A stretch of DNA of 64,000 nucleotides from Gammaproteobacteria bacterium (GTDB lineage: Bacteria; Pseudomonadota; Gammaproteobacteria; Ga0077554; Ga007554): NCBI GenBank assembly GCA_040183005.1, contig JAMPIW010000001.1:1-64000 (forward strand), in the 5' to 3' direction. This document shows positions 38,289 through 50,898 of the stretch, piece by piece (within the stretch, counting starts at the first letter, position 1; each line of letters starts with the position of its first letter). The position numbers and the translations under genes are program-made. The notes below the pieces were generated by a model. That model worked only from the letters and a program-made list of their open reading frames with translations, did not search any database and was not told the DNA's origin.

Positions 38289-38526
38289 ATGTACATCACC
38301 GAACATTTCAAAGAAACAGACCCAGAGCGCATCACCGTAAAGGTGACAATGTCAGCGCGCTGATCGAAGACTATCCCTTTGGCACGCTGGTGACCGCTCC
38401 CGGCTGTGCTAAAACCACTCGGCCGAAGACCAGCAGCGCGTGGCTGATGAATTGAGCCAGTCGCCAAATTTACTTGAAGTTGCCGTGGCAAAGTTAATGG
38501 CGGGGGCAAACGATGCAGAGCACTAA
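38289..38526 (+). pseudogene. Decayed PaiB-type FMN-binding regulator gene
   Basis: Three reading-frame pieces read like the two ends of a PaiB family protein. Frame one gives MYITEHFKETDPERIT, the usual start. A frame shift near 38340 gives SALIEDYPFGTLVTAPG, the next conserved segment. After a jump over roughly 130 missing codons another frame gives NHSAEDQQRVADELSQS...VAVAKLM, the typical C terminus, to a TAA at 38524-38526. At least one frameshift and one large internal deletion are needed, so it cannot make a working protein. Confidence 0.75.
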
Positions 38527-38620
38527 CATCATTGCGGCTCCGTTGACATATTGCAGCCGGCCAAATGTCAACAGAACCTGACAGCCTGACGGACTTAGAC
38601 GATCTTAAAAATAGAGCGGC

Positions 38621-38965
38621 TTAATCGTCATGATGGTCACGGCCGCGGTGCTTGCGTTTGTAATGCCCGCGATGCCGGCCACGGTCATGGCCGCGGTCAT
38701 AATAATGGCCATCACCGACAACCACCCTTCTTTCCACAACCCGCTCGCCCCTATTAGTAGCTATCGCCGTGCCAGCCGCGGCGCCAATGGCGCTACCGAT
38801 GATGGCCGTGTTGCGCCCACCCGCTGCTGAGCCAATCGCCGCGCCGGCGGCACCGCCCAAGGCGCCACCGATCACCGCGCTGCCATCCACACCGTCTGCG
38901 TGAGCCGGGGCAATCATGCTTACCGACACCAGCAACGCCAATCCGGCAAAATTTATACGACTCAT
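38621..38965 (-). CDS. Secreted glycine-zipper protein with His/Arg-rich tail
   Basis: 114 residues. Signal peptide MSRINFAGLALLVSVSMIAPAHA, then a Gly/Ala zipper (GSAVIGGALGGAAGAAIGSAAGG...IIGSAIGAAAGTAIAT) that can form a membrane hairpin, and a C-terminal tail of repeated Arg/Gly/His units (DRGHDRGRHRGHYKRKHRGRDHH) that may bind metal or polyanions. Glycine-zipper domains of this type are common in small envelope proteins. AGAGAG-like SD precedes the ATG at 38965. Confidence 0.8.
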   Translation of the reverse strand: MSRINFAGLALLVSVSMIAPAHADGVDGSAVIGGALGGAAGAAIGSAAGGRNTAIIGSAIGAAAGTAIATNRGERVVERRVVVGDGHYYDRGHDRGRHRGHYKRKHRGRDHHDD

Positions 38966-39145
38966 GGTTTTTCTCTCCTTGGGCGAAAAAATGACAAGAT
39001 AGATTATGCAATCATATTTTTTGGGAGTCTAGTCCCAAACTGTCATTTTTTCTATGAACTCTGTCACAGTTTTGGGTTTATTTTTAGAACTTCCCGCAAA
39101 ACACCCCTGCCAGCGAGGCTGTATCCATGGTCATCGCCAGATGCG

Positions 39146-40306
39146 CTACCCACGTTCACCAAGCATCACATAGTCCCGAGCCTTTTCGCCGGTATATACC
39201 TGCGTAGGCCGGAAGATGCGGTTGTCTGCGAGTTGTTCGCGCCAGTGGGCGAGCCAGCCGGCGCAACGTGAGATGGCGAAGATGGAGGTGAATTGATCGG
39301 CGGGGATGCCCATTTCCGCATAGAGAACACCTGAATAAAAATCCACGTTGGGGTACACGCCCTTGTGTGCCAGCCGCTCGCGGCAGATCTCTTCCACCGC
39401 CAGGGCGGTCTCGAAGAGCGGGCTGACCCGGCCACCTTTGTAGGCCGCCAGTTTTTCCACCAGCTTTTCCAGGATGACGGCGCGCGGGTCTTTGACCTTG
39501 TATTCGCGGTGGCCCATGCCCCAGATCTTGGCCTTGGCGGCGAGCTGTTTTTCCACCCACGGCCGGGCGTTGTCCGGACTGCCGATGTCTTCAAGCATCT
39601 CCACCACCCGTTGATTCGCACCGCCATGCAAAGGCCCGGAGAGGGTGCCGATGGCGGCGGCGATGACACCATTGGGGGCGGCCAGCGTGGAGCCGGCCAC
39701 CAGCGCGGCGAAGGTGGAGGCGTTGATGGTGTGCTCGGCATGGAGTACCAGGCAAGTGTCCATGATATCAGCGTAGAATGGCTCGGGCTCCTTGCCACTC
39801 AGCATATAAAGGAAATTTTCCGCATAGGTGAGATCGGTGCGTGGCGGCACTGGGTCGTAGCCATTGCGAATGTGTTCCCACATCGCCACCAGGGTCGCCA
39901 TGCGCGCGAGGATCTTGACCGTCATGCTGTGCACATAATCCAGGTCTTCGCGGATGTCGCGCCCTGTTAGGCCTTCGGGGCCGGGATAAAACATTCCCAG
40001 GCTGGCCACGGCGGTCTGGAGCATTTCCATCGGGTGGCCAGTCGGCGGCAGGCTTTTCATCATCTCGCGGATGTTGTATTTAACGCGCCGGTTGCCGCGC
40101 AGCTGTTCGTCGAATTCGGCCAGTTCCCGGGCAGTGGGCAGGCGTCCGTCGAGCAGCAATAACGAGGCTTCCTCGAAGGTGCTGTGTTCGGCGAGTGATT
40201 CGATGGGGTAGCCACGGTACGCGAGTACGCCGCGCTCACCATCAATATGAGAGATATTTGATTGGGTGGCGGGGACGCCCTCCAGGCCAGGCAGATACTC
40301 GCTCAT
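39146..40306 (-). CDS. gltA: Citrate synthase (short, type I-like form)
   Basis: Condenses acetyl-CoA with oxaloacetate. 386 residues, the short form without the N-terminal extension of the NADH-sensitive E. coli hexamer. N terminus EYLPGLEGVPATQSNISHIDGERGVLAYRGYPI; catalytic HAEHTINAS and GPLHGGANQRV histidines; KIWGMGHREYKVKDPRA; and the aspartate in VDFYSGVLY. A 2-methylcitrate synthase has a similar length, but no prp genes are nearby. Start ATG at 40306 (MSEYLPG); the codon just before is also ATG. Confidence 0.9.
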   Translation of the reverse strand: MSEYLPGLEGVPATQSNISHIDGERGVLAYRGYPIESLAEHSTFEEASLLLLDGRLPTARELAEFDEQLRGNRRVKYNIREMMKSLPPTGHPMEMLQTAVASLGMFYPGPEGLTGRDIREDLDYVHSMTVKILARMATLVAMWEHIRNGYDPVPPRTDLTYAENFLYMLSGKEPEPFYADIMDTCLVLHAEHTINASTFAALVAGSTLAAPNGVIAAAIGTLSGPLHGGANQRVVEMLEDIGSPDNARPWVEKQLAAKAKIWGMGHREYKVKDPRAVILEKLVEKLAAYKGGRVSPLFETALAVEEICRERLAHKGVYPNVDFYSGVLYAEMGIPADQFTSIFAISRCAGWLAHWREQLADNRIFRPTQVYTGEKARDYVMLGERG

Positions 40307-40349
40307 CACGCACCTTTTTCAGAACAAAATGACTAGGAAATCAAGGATA

Positions 40350-40384
40350 ACAGAAAAATAGGAGGGGGAAACCCCTCCTATTTG
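40350..40384 (-). terminator. Rho-independent terminator after erpA
   Basis: Stem ATAGGAGGGG/CCCCTCCTAT around a short A-rich loop at 40359-40380. On the minus strand it is followed by TTTTTCTG. It separates erpA from gltA. Confidence 0.8.
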
Positions 40385-40421
40385 GGCAGGAAGTGAGGAT
40401 AAGGCGGATTAGTTCAAGAAA

Positions 40422-40775
40422 TCACACAGAAAACGACGATCCGCATCCACATGTAGTGGTGGCGTTGGGATTGCGGATGACAAAATGCGCGCCTTCCAAT
40501 CCTTCGGTATAGTCGATCTCGGCACCTACGAGGTATTGATAGCTCATAGGGTCAACCAGCAAGGTGACGCCACCTTTCTCAACAAGGGTGTCGCTCTCGT
40601 CAACGCTTTCTTCAAAAGTAAAGCCATACTGGAAGCCCGAGCAGCCGCCGCCCGAGACAAAGACGCGGAGCTTCAGGTTGTCGTTGCCTTCCTCGACGAT
40701 CAATTCCCTGACCTTGTTGACCGCGTTATCGGTGAAATTCAGCAGGGCGGGTGTTTCAATGGCAACTGCGTTCAT
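40422..40775 (-). CDS. erpA: Iron-sulfur cluster insertion protein ErpA
   Basis: A-type Fe-S carrier, 117 residues, with the three ligand cysteines in place: Cys45 in [12 protein letters not shown], and Cys109 and Cys111 in TTCGCGSSF. ErpA rather than IscA because of N-terminal [15 protein letters not shown] and the isolated position away from an isc cluster. Confidence 0.94.
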   Translation of the reverse strand: MNAVAIETPALLNFTDNAVNKVRELIVEEGNDNLKLRVFVSGGGCSGFQYGFTFEESVDESDTLVEKGGVTLLVDPMSYQYLVGAEIDYTEGLEGAHFVIRNPNATTTCGCGSSFSV

Positions 40776-40891
40776 GATGATCTCCAGTAAAACATAGGAT
40801 TACTTGCGGTTTTTGACAATCAACCGGCAGGAATGGTTCGATTCTGCTGCTTGGCTTGCTGCATGTCAAAAATCGGTCTAAGGAGGCGGAT

Positions 40892-43075
<2,184 letters not shown>

Positions 43076-43091
43076 TATAACTCAGAAATTA

Positions 43092-43218
43092 TTCACGGTC
43101 TCGCTGAAGTGCGCATCGCGGCGTTAAAAGTGGCCTCAAAATGCTCACATACTCCGTGTATGCTGCGCTTTTTCGGCCATTTTTGCCTAGCGCTGCATCC
43201 CTTGATCGAGACCGTGAA
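43092..43218. repeat. 127-bp palindromic repeat element
   Basis: Outer arms TTCACGGTCTCG (43092-43103) and its exact reverse complement (43207-43218) bracket a partly palindromic interior, including CATAC...GTATG in the centre and GTGGCC/GGCCA-type blocks. No open frame inside. The sequence reads like a dispersed intergenic MITE/REP; I recall similar ACATAC-CGCTTTTTCGGCC motifs in other proteobacterial genomes. Confidence 0.6.
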
Positions 43219-43232
43219 CAGCTTCTCCGTCT

Positions 43233-44045
43233 TTAATCGCTTGCGCTGAAACCCTCCAGCATCGCCATCTCTGCCTCGCTGAACCCTGCCGCCAGCCGGG
43301 CGTTACGATGAAATGGCGGGCGAAACTGGGGGGCGTTGTGTTCGCGCAACAACTGGCGGAACGTGGCGATGGGGTTGACCCCGCGCTGGGCGCAGAACCA
43401 GGCGTACCAGTGATTACCGGTGCGGACATGGCCGATCTCATCGCGCAGGATGATTTCGAGAATCTCCACCGCCCTTTTGTCGCCGCACGAGGCCAGCTTG
43501 TGCATGATGGCGGGGGTAACATCCAGGCCGCGCGCCTCCAGCACGCGCGGCACCAATGCCATGCGCACCAGCGGGTCATGGGCGGTCTTCATGGCCATGT
43601 CCCACAGGCCATTGTGCGCGGTGAAATCCCCATAATCGAATCCGAATGTGCGCAAATGATCGCGCAGCAGGGTGAAATGGTAGGCCTCTTCCGCGGCAAC
43701 CTGTACCCAGCCGTCATAATATTCTTCCGGCAGGCCCCGGAAGCGGTACACCGCATCCAGCGCCAGATTGATAGCGTTGAACTCAATGTGGGCAAGGGAG
43801 TGGATCAATGCCGCTCGGCCTTCCAGTGTGGAGACCTTGCGCTGCTCTACCTCCCGCGCGGACACCAGCACGGGCTTATCCGGGCGACCGGGCTCGTTGA
43901 TGGGTTCGGGCGGCGTGTGGCTGCCCTCAAACGCCAGGTGGCCTTGCCTCCAATCCGCCTCCAGCGCAGCAACCAGCGCGAGCTTGGCGTCAACATCGCC
44001 GGCCTTAAGGCAAACTAATGCACGGCGGAATAGATCTTCTGGCAT
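43233..44045 (-). CDS. DUF455 ferritin-like protein
   Basis: 270 residues of the DUF455 family, a ferritin-like four-helix fold that likely binds a di-iron centre. Candidate ligands occur as Glu and Glu-xx-His in the helices: HSLAHIEFNAINLALDA, AAEEAYHFTLLRDHL, and RDEIGHVRTGNHWYAW. N-terminal part is Ala/Leu-rich. Biochemical role not established; it may act as an oxidase or hydroxylase. Divergent from fbp. Confidence 0.85.
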   Translation of the reverse strand: MPEDLFRRALVCLKAGDVDAKLALVAALEADWRQGHLAFEGSHTPPEPINEPGRPDKPVLVSAREVEQRKVSTLEGRAALIHSLAHIEFNAINLALDAVYRFRGLPEEYYDGWVQVAAEEAYHFTLLRDHLRTFGFDYGDFTAHNGLWDMAMKTAHDPLVRMALVPRVLEARGLDVTPAIMHKLASCGDKRAVEILEIILRDEIGHVRTGNHWYAWFCAQRGVNPIATFRQLLREHNAPQFRPPFHRNARLAAGFSEAEMAMLEGFSASD

Positions 44046-44149
44046 GGCGTGCTCAACATTCGGCGGGCTTCTTTGATTTTACCTCCAAAAGCAAGGATAA
44101 TAGGAAAAAATTCTCTCACTCTCTGTAGTCTAAGATTAAGGAAACCACC

Positions 44150-45157
44150 ATGCAAAACGGCACTACCCTTAACCAGTTTCTTATCGAAGAACAGCGCCGC
44201 CTGGGTGGCACGGACAGCGATCTTACCGCACTGGTCAACGACATTGCCGTTGCGTGCAAGCGCTTGTCCTATGTGATCAGCCAGGGCGCATTGGTTGGCG
44301 TGTTGGGCAGCGCGGGCAGCGAAAACGTGCAGGGCGAGACACAGAAAAAACTGGACGTGCTCTCCAATGACATCGTGATCGAGGCCGCTCAGCGTAGCGG
44401 CTATCTTGCAGGCATGGCCTCGGAAGAAATGGATGACCTTTACCCCATCCCCGCCGAGTACCCGAAAGGCAAATACCTGCTGATGTTCGATCCCTTGGAT
44501 GGCTCCTCCAATATCGACGTCAATATCTCCGTCGGCACCATCTTCTCCGTTCTGCGCTGCCCAGAAGGCGTAACCGACCCCGCCGTCGCTGATTTCATGC
44601 AGCCCGGCACCCAGCAGGTTTGCGCCGGCTATGCGCTCTATGGCCCCTCCACCCTGCTGGTGTTGACCACCGGCAACGGCGTCAACTGCTTTACGCTGGA
44701 TCACAACGTCGGCGAGTTTGTGCTGACCCAGCCGAACATGCGCATCCCCGAGGATACCCGTGAATTCGCCATCAACGCCTCGAATGCACGCTTCTGGGAA
44801 AAACCTGTAAAGCGTTATGTCGACGAATGCCTGGCGGGCAAAGAAGGGCCGCGCAAGGAAAACTTCAACATGCGCTGGGTCGCTTCCATGGTTGCTGAAG
44901 TTCACCGCATCCTCACCCGTGGCGGTATCTTCATGTACCCACGCGACACCAAGGACCCCACCAAGGCCGGCAAGCTGCGCCTGATGTACGAGGCCAACCC
45001 CATGTCCTTCATCGTCGAGCAGGCAGGCGGAGCGAGCTCCACGGGCCGTGAACGTATCCAGGAGGTGCTGCCTACCGGACTGCACCAGCGCGTTGCCGTA
45101 ATTCTTGGCTCCAAGAACGAAGTCGAGCGCGTTGTGGCGTATCACAAAGAGGGTTAA
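44150..45157 (+). CDS. fbp: Class I fructose-1,6-bisphosphatase
   Basis: Gluconeogenic and Calvin-cycle phosphatase, 335 residues. Metal and substrate motifs: ASEEMDDL, the signature [28 protein letters not shown]-type region replaced by [17 protein letters not shown], and C-terminal [26 protein letters not shown] 8 nt before the ATG. Followed by the terminator at 45170-45207. It is divergent from DUF455. Confidence 0.97.
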   Translation: MQNGTTLNQFLIEEQRRLGGTDSDLTALVNDIAVACKRLSYVISQGALVGVLGSAGSENVQGETQKKLDVLSNDIVIEAAQRSGYLAGMASEEMDDLYPIPAEYPKGKYLLMFDPLDGSSNIDVNISVGTIFSVLRCPEGVTDPAVADFMQPGTQQVCAGYALYGPSTLLVLTTGNGVNCFTLDHNVGEFVLTQPNMRIPEDTREFAINASNARFWEKPVKRYVDECLAGKEGPRKENFNMRWVASMVAEVHRILTRGGIFMYPRDTKDPTKAGKLRLMYEANPMSFIVEQAGGASSTGRERIQEVLPTGLHQRVAVILGSKNEVERVVAYHKEG

Positions 45158-45169
45158 TGTGACTTCATT

Positions 45170-45207
45170 GGAGGGGGCGGGGTGCATTCGCCCCCTTCCC
45201 TGTTTTT
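45170..45207 (+). terminator. Rho-independent terminator of fbp
   Basis: GC-rich stem GGAGGGGGCG (45170-45179) with CGCCCCCTTCC (45189-45199), followed by TGTTTTTTC. Confidence 0.9.
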
Positions 45208-45313
45208 TCTTTGATTTTTCTGTGGCCTTAAATTCACCCTGTTTGGGAATTTAAGAGGAAATCGCCTTGACAGGCACCTTCCATAGACGGTAAAGTGCGC
45301 GTCTAATTTTTGA

Positions 45314-45389
<76 letters not shown>

Positions 45390-45434
45390 AGTTTCAAAGG
45401 TTGGTCTAACCGCCTTTTTGTTGTAGCCGTATAC

Positions 45435-45511
45435 GTCCCCATCGTCTAGCCGGCCTAGGACATCGCCCTTTCACGGCGGTAACAGGGGTTCGAATCCCCT
45501 TGGGGACGCCA
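45435..45511 (+). tRNA. tRNA-Glu (anticodon TTC)
   Basis: Acceptor GTCCCCA/TGGGGAC, anticodon loop CTTTCAC with TTC, T arm AGGGGTTCGAATCCCCT, CCA encoded. Nearly identical in layout to E. coli tRNA-Glu. 45 bp after tRNA-Ala, so probably one transcript. Confidence 0.97.
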
Positions 45512-45534
45512 TTTCAGTGCGTCACGCCTAACAA

Positions 45535-45558
45535 ATGTTCCCGGTTTTCAGGGAACAT
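45535..45558 (+). terminator. Hairpin after the tRNA pair
   Basis: Perfect 8-bp stem ATGTTCCC (45535-45542)/GGGAACAT (45551-45558) 24 bp after tRNA-Glu. No U tract follows; probably a processing or termination hairpin. Confidence 0.4.
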
Positions 45559-45752
45559 CCCCAATGTCTTCGTTATTCTCGTCAGTCACGCACTACGTTT
45601 TCAATAGCTGTTTTCAGGGTGCTTGACATTCGGGAGCATGTTTTTCCGAATCCTCTGAGCCGTATCCAAATGTCACCTTATCGCCAGGCAGCATCCGAAA
45701 AATAGGCAGCTACGCCTTCCTCCTATCCCTCCGACGATTGGGCCTACAGACT

Positions 45753-47645
45753 TTACAACTCCACCTGCGCTCCTAATTCGATCACGCGGTTAGTTGGGAT
45801 TTTGAAAAAGGTCATCGCGCTGGAGGCGTTGCGCGCCATGCCAATGAATAGCTTCTCCCGCCATAGCGCCATTCCTGGTATGCGTGTAGCGATGAGGGTT
45901 TCACGGCTCAGGAAGAAAGAGGTTTCGAGCATGTTGAATTGCGGTCCCAACGGTTCGCATCGGGCAAGGGCTTTGGGTACGTCCGGGTCATCCTTGAAAC
46001 CGAAATGCAGGATGATGCGGAAGAAGCCGTTGCCCAACGGCTCTACCTCAAAACGGTCTTGGGCAAACACGTAGGGGATGTCTTCGGTGACGATGGTGAG
46101 GAATACCACTTTTTCGTGCAGCACCTTGTTGTGGGCAAGATTATGCAGCAGGGCGTGAGGCACGCCCTCGCAGCTCGCGGTAAGAAAGACCGCAGTACCG
46201 GGCACGCGCATCGGTGGGTGAGCAGCAATCGTCGTCAGAAAGGGGGCCAGCGCCATCGCTTCGGCGCTCAGGCGGGCAATAAGAATTTCGCGTCCCTTTT
46301 TCCATGTCGCCAGGATTGTGAAGACGATGGCGGCGATGACCAGAGGAAACCAGCCGCCGTGAGCGATTTTCAGGGCATTTGCGCCGAAGAATGCAAGGTC
46401 GACCACAAGAAAAAACGACATGACCGCCGCAGCGGCAATCCAGTTCCAGCCCCACAACGTGCTCACCACAACGAAGGCGAGGATAGTGTCGATCGCCATG
46501 GTTCCGGTTACAGCGATACCGTAAGCGGCGGCCAGGTTGCTCGAAGACTCAAAACCGATCACTAATGCCACGATGCCGATGAGCAAGCTCCAGTTGATGA
46601 AGGGCAGATAAATCTGCCCCGCTGCCTTGTCGGAGGTGTGCAGCATCTCCATGCGCGGCGCGTAACCGAGTTGGATGGCTTGACGCGTCACCGAGAAGGC
46701 ACCGGAGATCACCGCCTGGGAGGCGATAACCGTAGCCGCCGTCGCCAACGCGATCAGGGGATACAGGGCCCAGGAGGGGGCCATCATGAAAAAGGGATTG
46801 CGCGCGGTGGATGGGTCGTGGATAAGCAGCGCACCCTGGCCGAAATAGTTGAGCAGCAGGGCGGGCAGAACCAGGAAGAACCATGCGACCTGGATGGGCT
46901 TTTTGCCAAAATGCCCCATGTCGGCGTACAGCGCCTCGGCGCCGGTCACCGCTAGCACCACCGTGCCCAGCGCGAGGAATCCCTGCCACTTGTTATGAAG
47001 AAAGAACTCGACGGCGTAGGCGGGGTTAACAGCCGCCAATATCTGGGGGAAATTAACAATATTGACAACACCGAGCACGGCGAGGGTTGCGAACCAGAGA
47101 CCCATGACCGGCCCGAATAGCGCCCCGACCCCTGCGGTACCTCTGCGCTGAAACAGGAACAATATCACCAGGACTACCAGCGCCACGGGAATTACTTAGG
47201 GCTCCAGCGCGGGGGCGGCGATTTGCAGGCCTTCCACGGCGCTGAGCACCGAAATCGCGGGAGTGATCATGCCATCGCCATAGAATAAGGCCGCGCCAAA
47301 CAGGCCCAGCGACGCCAGCAGCCAGCGCGCGCGGAAACTGGTTGAGGTGGCCCGCTGCGTCAGGGCAATGAGCGCCATGATTCCACCCTCGCCCTTGTTG
47401 TCGGCCCGCATGATGAACGCCACATACTTGAGAGAGACAACAATCACCAGCGCCCAAAAGATCAGGGAAAGTATGCCGAACACATTGTCCAACTCAGGAG
47501 CGACCGCATGGATGCCGCCGAAGGTCTCCTTCATGGCGTAAAGTGGACTCGTCCCGATATCGCCATAGACGACACCCATCGCACCCACCATGAGAGGGAG
47601 CGTGTCGCGCTGGCGGGAGGCGTGAGGGTTATTGACTGGCATCAT
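45753..47645 (-). pseudogene. kup: Kup potassium transporter interrupted by one in-frame TAA
   Basis: Low-affinity K+ uptake permease, reading about 630 codons from ATG 47645 ([22 protein letters not shown]) to 45753. N-terminal half is intact through [68 protein letters not shown] at 47198-47196 then replaces the residue that is Tyr in Kup proteins (PYVVPI). The frame continues at once with VIPVALVVLVILFLFQRRGTAGVGALFGPVMG to a normal C terminus with no further damage over 477 codons. A TAT/TAC-to-TAA change is one substitution. A GTG at 47186 might restart the C-terminal part. Possibilities: recent pseudogene, sequencing error, or stop readthrough. Confidence 0.9.
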
Positions 47646-47878
47646 AAATCCATGGGGCAACGGTAGGTGGGCTGGGCACTCGTATAGAGTAACCCTGCAT
47701 TGTATCGCTTTGGCTGGAGCGTAGCGCAAGCACTTTTGACCGGAGGGGCTTTCGAGAAGCCTGCTTTTCTTGCCGGTGAAAACATATGCGGTCGTTGTTA
47801 TGGTTGTAACCGGATGGTTGTTTAAAGGGAATGCGTGGATCTGCGATGGGCACGTCCCTTTTGCCTTACAATAACGCC

Positions 47879-48931
47879 ATGACAAACTCACCTGCCCTGA
47901 AGGGCATAAACACCCTGACCATACTCGCTCCTGGCCTGTTCGGCCCGCCGGGCTTGCGTGCTGCGGATTTCGCCAATCTCAACTGCGTTGCAGTGGAGAC
48001 CTTGCTTGCCCGCGCCGTCGCGGAAGATATCCCCGCCAAAGGCCTGGAGGCAACGCTGTTTCACCTGTTCGACGTGGAGCGCGATCCGGCGCAGGATCTG
48101 CCGGTGGCGGCGGTGACGCGGGCGGCGGATGTCGGGGAGCGATCCGATGCCTTCTGGCTACGTGCCGATCCGGTGCATCTGCGCGCCGATCAAGCCCATT
48201 TGATACTGTTCGACAGTCAAACATTGAAGATTACCCAAGCCGAGGCAGACAGCCTGGTAACGGAGTTTAACGCGCTGTTTTCGCCGGATGGCTGGCATCT
48301 CGAAGCGCCACACCCTGAACGTTGGTATCTGCGCCTGCCTGAAGATCCACACATCCGCACCTATGATCTGCGCGAGGCTTTAGGCCGCAGTATTGATGGC
48401 TTTCTGCCCTCTGGCGCACGGGGCAGGCGCTGGCATACCGTGCTCAACGAGGTGCAAATGCTGTTTCATGCCAGCCCGGTGAATCAGGCCCGCATAGCGC
48501 GCGGCGGCGCCCCCATCAACAGCGTGTGGTTCTGGGGCGGTGGGCAAGCGCCCCGCAATATACCGGCACGGTGGAGCCATGTGTGGAGCGACGAGCCGGT
48601 AGCAACGGGATTGTCGCATCTCGCGGGCACCTCTCATTCCGCCATCCCTGCTTCCGCAAATCAGTGGCTGGAGCACAACCCTGCACCCGGTGCACACCTG
48701 ATGGTGCTGGATGCGGCATACGGCGCGGCCCTTTACGGCGATGTCAGCGCGTGGGGCGAGGCGATGGAGCGGCTCGTTGACAACTGGTTTTCACCCTTGC
48801 TGGATGCCTTGAAACGGCGTGATATATGTGCGCTGGATATTCTCCCTGCCGATGGCCGAAAGTATCGTATCACCCCGTCATCATTGCGCCGCTTCTGGAA
48901 GCGGCGACGTTCCCTGGAAATCTATCTGTGA
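47879..48931 (+). CDS. COG4255-type conserved protein coupled to recJ
   Basis: A 350-residue cytoplasmic protein often labelled phosphoglycerate mutase-related in betaproteobacteria and gammaproteobacteria; true activity unknown. Start ATG at 47879 ([24 protein letters not shown]). Notable blocks: [71 protein letters not shown], and C-terminal [28 protein letters not shown]. The last feature and NxVQMLFHxxxVN are family hallmarks as I recall. It ends in a GTGA overlap with recJ, so it is translated with it and may relate to nucleotide metabolism or repair. Confidence 0.8.
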   Translation: MTNSPALKGINTLTILAPGLFGPPGLRAADFANLNCVAVETLLARAVAEDIPAKGLEATLFHLFDVERDPAQDLPVAAVTRAADVGERSDAFWLRADPVHLRADQAHLILFDSQTLKITQAEADSLVTEFNALFSPDGWHLEAPHPERWYLRLPEDPHIRTYDLREALGRSIDGFLPSGARGRRWHTVLNEVQMLFHASPVNQARIARGGAPINSVWFWGGGQAPRNIPARWSHVWSDEPVATGLSHLAGTSHSAIPASANQWLEHNPAPGAHLMVLDAAYGAALYGDVSAWGEAMERLVDNWFSPLLDALKRRDICALDILPADGRKYRITPSSLRRFWKRRRSLEIYL

Positions 48932-50709
48932 AAAAAGTTGGTGAGAATTACCCCGAAGGGCAACATCAAGAAAAGATCATCGTCAGGCGTGCTGCCGCTG
49001 ACGGCGCCGCATTGCCTGCGGAAATACACCCGGCACTCAGGCGCATTTATGCCGCACGCCACGTGTCTTGCGCACAAGAGCTGGAAAAATCGCTGGAACA
49101 TCTACCACCCGCCGCACGGCTACGCGGTATCGAACCTGCCGTCGATTTATTGTGCGCGGCGCTGCGTGACAACAAGCGTATCCTGATCGTGGCGGATTTC
49201 GACGCCGATGGCGCGACCAGTTGCGCGGTGGCGGTACGTGCCCTGCGCCTGCTGGGGGCAAACGATGTGCGCTTTGTGGTGCCCAACCGCTTCGAGTTTG
49301 GTTATGGCCTCACGCCGGAGATCGTCGCGGTGGCGGCACAGCAGGAGCCTGATCTGCTCATCACGGTGGACAACGGCATATCCAGTGTCGACGGCGTGGC
49401 CGCGGCGCGCCGGCATGGCATGCAGGTGCTGATCACGGACCATCACTTGCCTGGGCCGGTGCTGCCCGAGGCGGATGCCATCGTCAACCCCAACCAGCCG
49501 GGAGACAGCTTCCCCAGTAAAAATCTGGCGGGTGTGGGCGTGATTTTCTATGTGATGCTGGCGTTGCGTGCGCGGTTGCGCGAGTCGGGCTGGTTCGAAA
49601 GTCGCGGCATCCCCGCGCCGAACCTCGCGCAACTGCTCGACCTGGTGGCGCTGGGCACAGTTGCCGATGTCGTACCGCTCGATCATGTCAATCGCATCCT
49701 AGTTTCACAGGGGCTGGCACGCATCCGTGCAGGCGCGTGCTGCCCCGGCATCCGTGCATTGCTGGAGGTGGCGGGCAGGCCGCGCGACCGCATCAGCGCG
49801 GGCGACCTGGGCTTTGCCGTCGGCCCAAGGCTCAACGCCGCAGGCCGACTGGATGACATGGCGTTGGGTATCTCATGCCTGCTGACGGAGAGTGACCTTG
49901 AGGCGCAGGCCATGGCCAGGCAACTTGACCAGCTCAACCGCGAGCGCCGCAGCATCGAAACACAGATGCAGGACCAGGCACTTACGGCCCTTGCCGATTT
50001 GCCTATGGACGACGGCGCAACGCTTCCTGCCGGTTTGTGCCTGTTTGACGAATCTTGGCACCAAGGCGTGATCGGCATCCTCGCCTCACGCATCAAGGAC
50101 CGCTGGCACCGCCCCGTGATCGCCTTCACCCTCGCCTCCATTAATAAAACTGGCGAGATCAAAGGGTCGGCACGCTCGGTCCCCGGCATCCACATCCGCG
50201 ACGTGCTCGACACCGTTGCCGCCACCCACCCCGGCCTGCTCAGCAAATTCGGCGGCCACGCCATGGCGGCTGGCCTGACCCTCAAACGCGAACATTATGA
50301 CGCCTTCAGCAAGGCCTTTGACAAAGAAGTGCGCCGCCAGTTGGGTGATAATGCACTGCAAGGCATCGTCCTCAGCGACGGCGAGCTGTCCGCTGGCGAT
50401 ATCAGCCTGGATCTGGCCGAGACCCTGCGCAATGGCGGCCCGTGGGGCCAGGGCTTTCCCGAGCCTATCTTCGATGGCCAGTTCCAGGTCGTGAATCAGC
50501 GCATCGTCGGCGAAAAACACCTTAAAATGGTGCTCAAAATAGCGGGCGATGCGCGGATATTCGATGCAATCGCCTTTAACGCAAGCGACGCGGCAGCGTT
50601 TCTGGAGGGATCACAGCAATCGCACATTGCGTATAAGCTGGATGTCAATGAGTACCAGGGGCGGCGCAGCGTGCAGTTGATTGTGGAGCACATTGTGGGG
50701 CCGGAGTAG
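48928..50709 (+). CDS. recJ: Single-stranded-DNA-specific exonuclease RecJ
   Basis: 5'-to-3' exonuclease in RecF repair, mismatch repair and base excision. 593 residues from the GTG at 48928, which overlaps the upstream stop (GTGA). DHH phosphoesterase motifs: VADFDADGATSCAVAVRAL, TVDNGISSVDGVAAA, DHHLPG, NPNQPG, and the DHHA1 signature SKFGGHAMAAGLTL. RecJ OB fold at the C terminus with the YQGRRSVQLIVEHI motif. Start further upstream is unlikely because it would lie inside the preceding gene. Confidence 0.96.
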   Translation: MKKVGENYPEGQHQEKIIVRRAAADGAALPAEIHPALRRIYAARHVSCAQELEKSLEHLPPAARLRGIEPAVDLLCAALRDNKRILIVADFDADGATSCAVAVRALRLLGANDVRFVVPNRFEFGYGLTPEIVAVAAQQEPDLLITVDNGISSVDGVAAARRHGMQVLITDHHLPGPVLPEADAIVNPNQPGDSFPSKNLAGVGVIFYVMLALRARLRESGWFESRGIPAPNLAQLLDLVALGTVADVVPLDHVNRILVSQGLARIRAGACCPGIRALLEVAGRPRDRISAGDLGFAVGPRLNAAGRLDDMALGISCLLTESDLEAQAMARQLDQLNRERRSIETQMQDQALTALADLPMDDGATLPAGLCLFDESWHQGVIGILASRIKDRWHRPVIAFTLASINKTGEIKGSARSVPGIHIRDVLDTVAATHPGLLSKFGGHAMAAGLTLKREHYDAFSKAFDKEVRRQLGDNALQGIVLSDGELSAGDISLDLAETLRNGGPWGQGFPEPIFDGQFQVVNQRIVGEKHLKMVLKIAGDARIFDAIAFNASDAAAFLEGSQQSHIAYKLDVNEYQGRRSVQLIVEHIVGPE

Positions 50710-50898
50710 GGGTGTTAGACGGCTCCTACAGCCCGCCTCTTCCAATATCTGGGCATCACTCTTGCCGGCATAAAAAACGTGCCTGCCCTACTTGGCTGTC
50801 CTATACTAATCAACAGCGGCGGTATATAAAATAAAGCAGGGGCAAAGCTCCTCCACCATACCGGCTCAGAATCCACATATATCCTAGAGAGAGAAACC

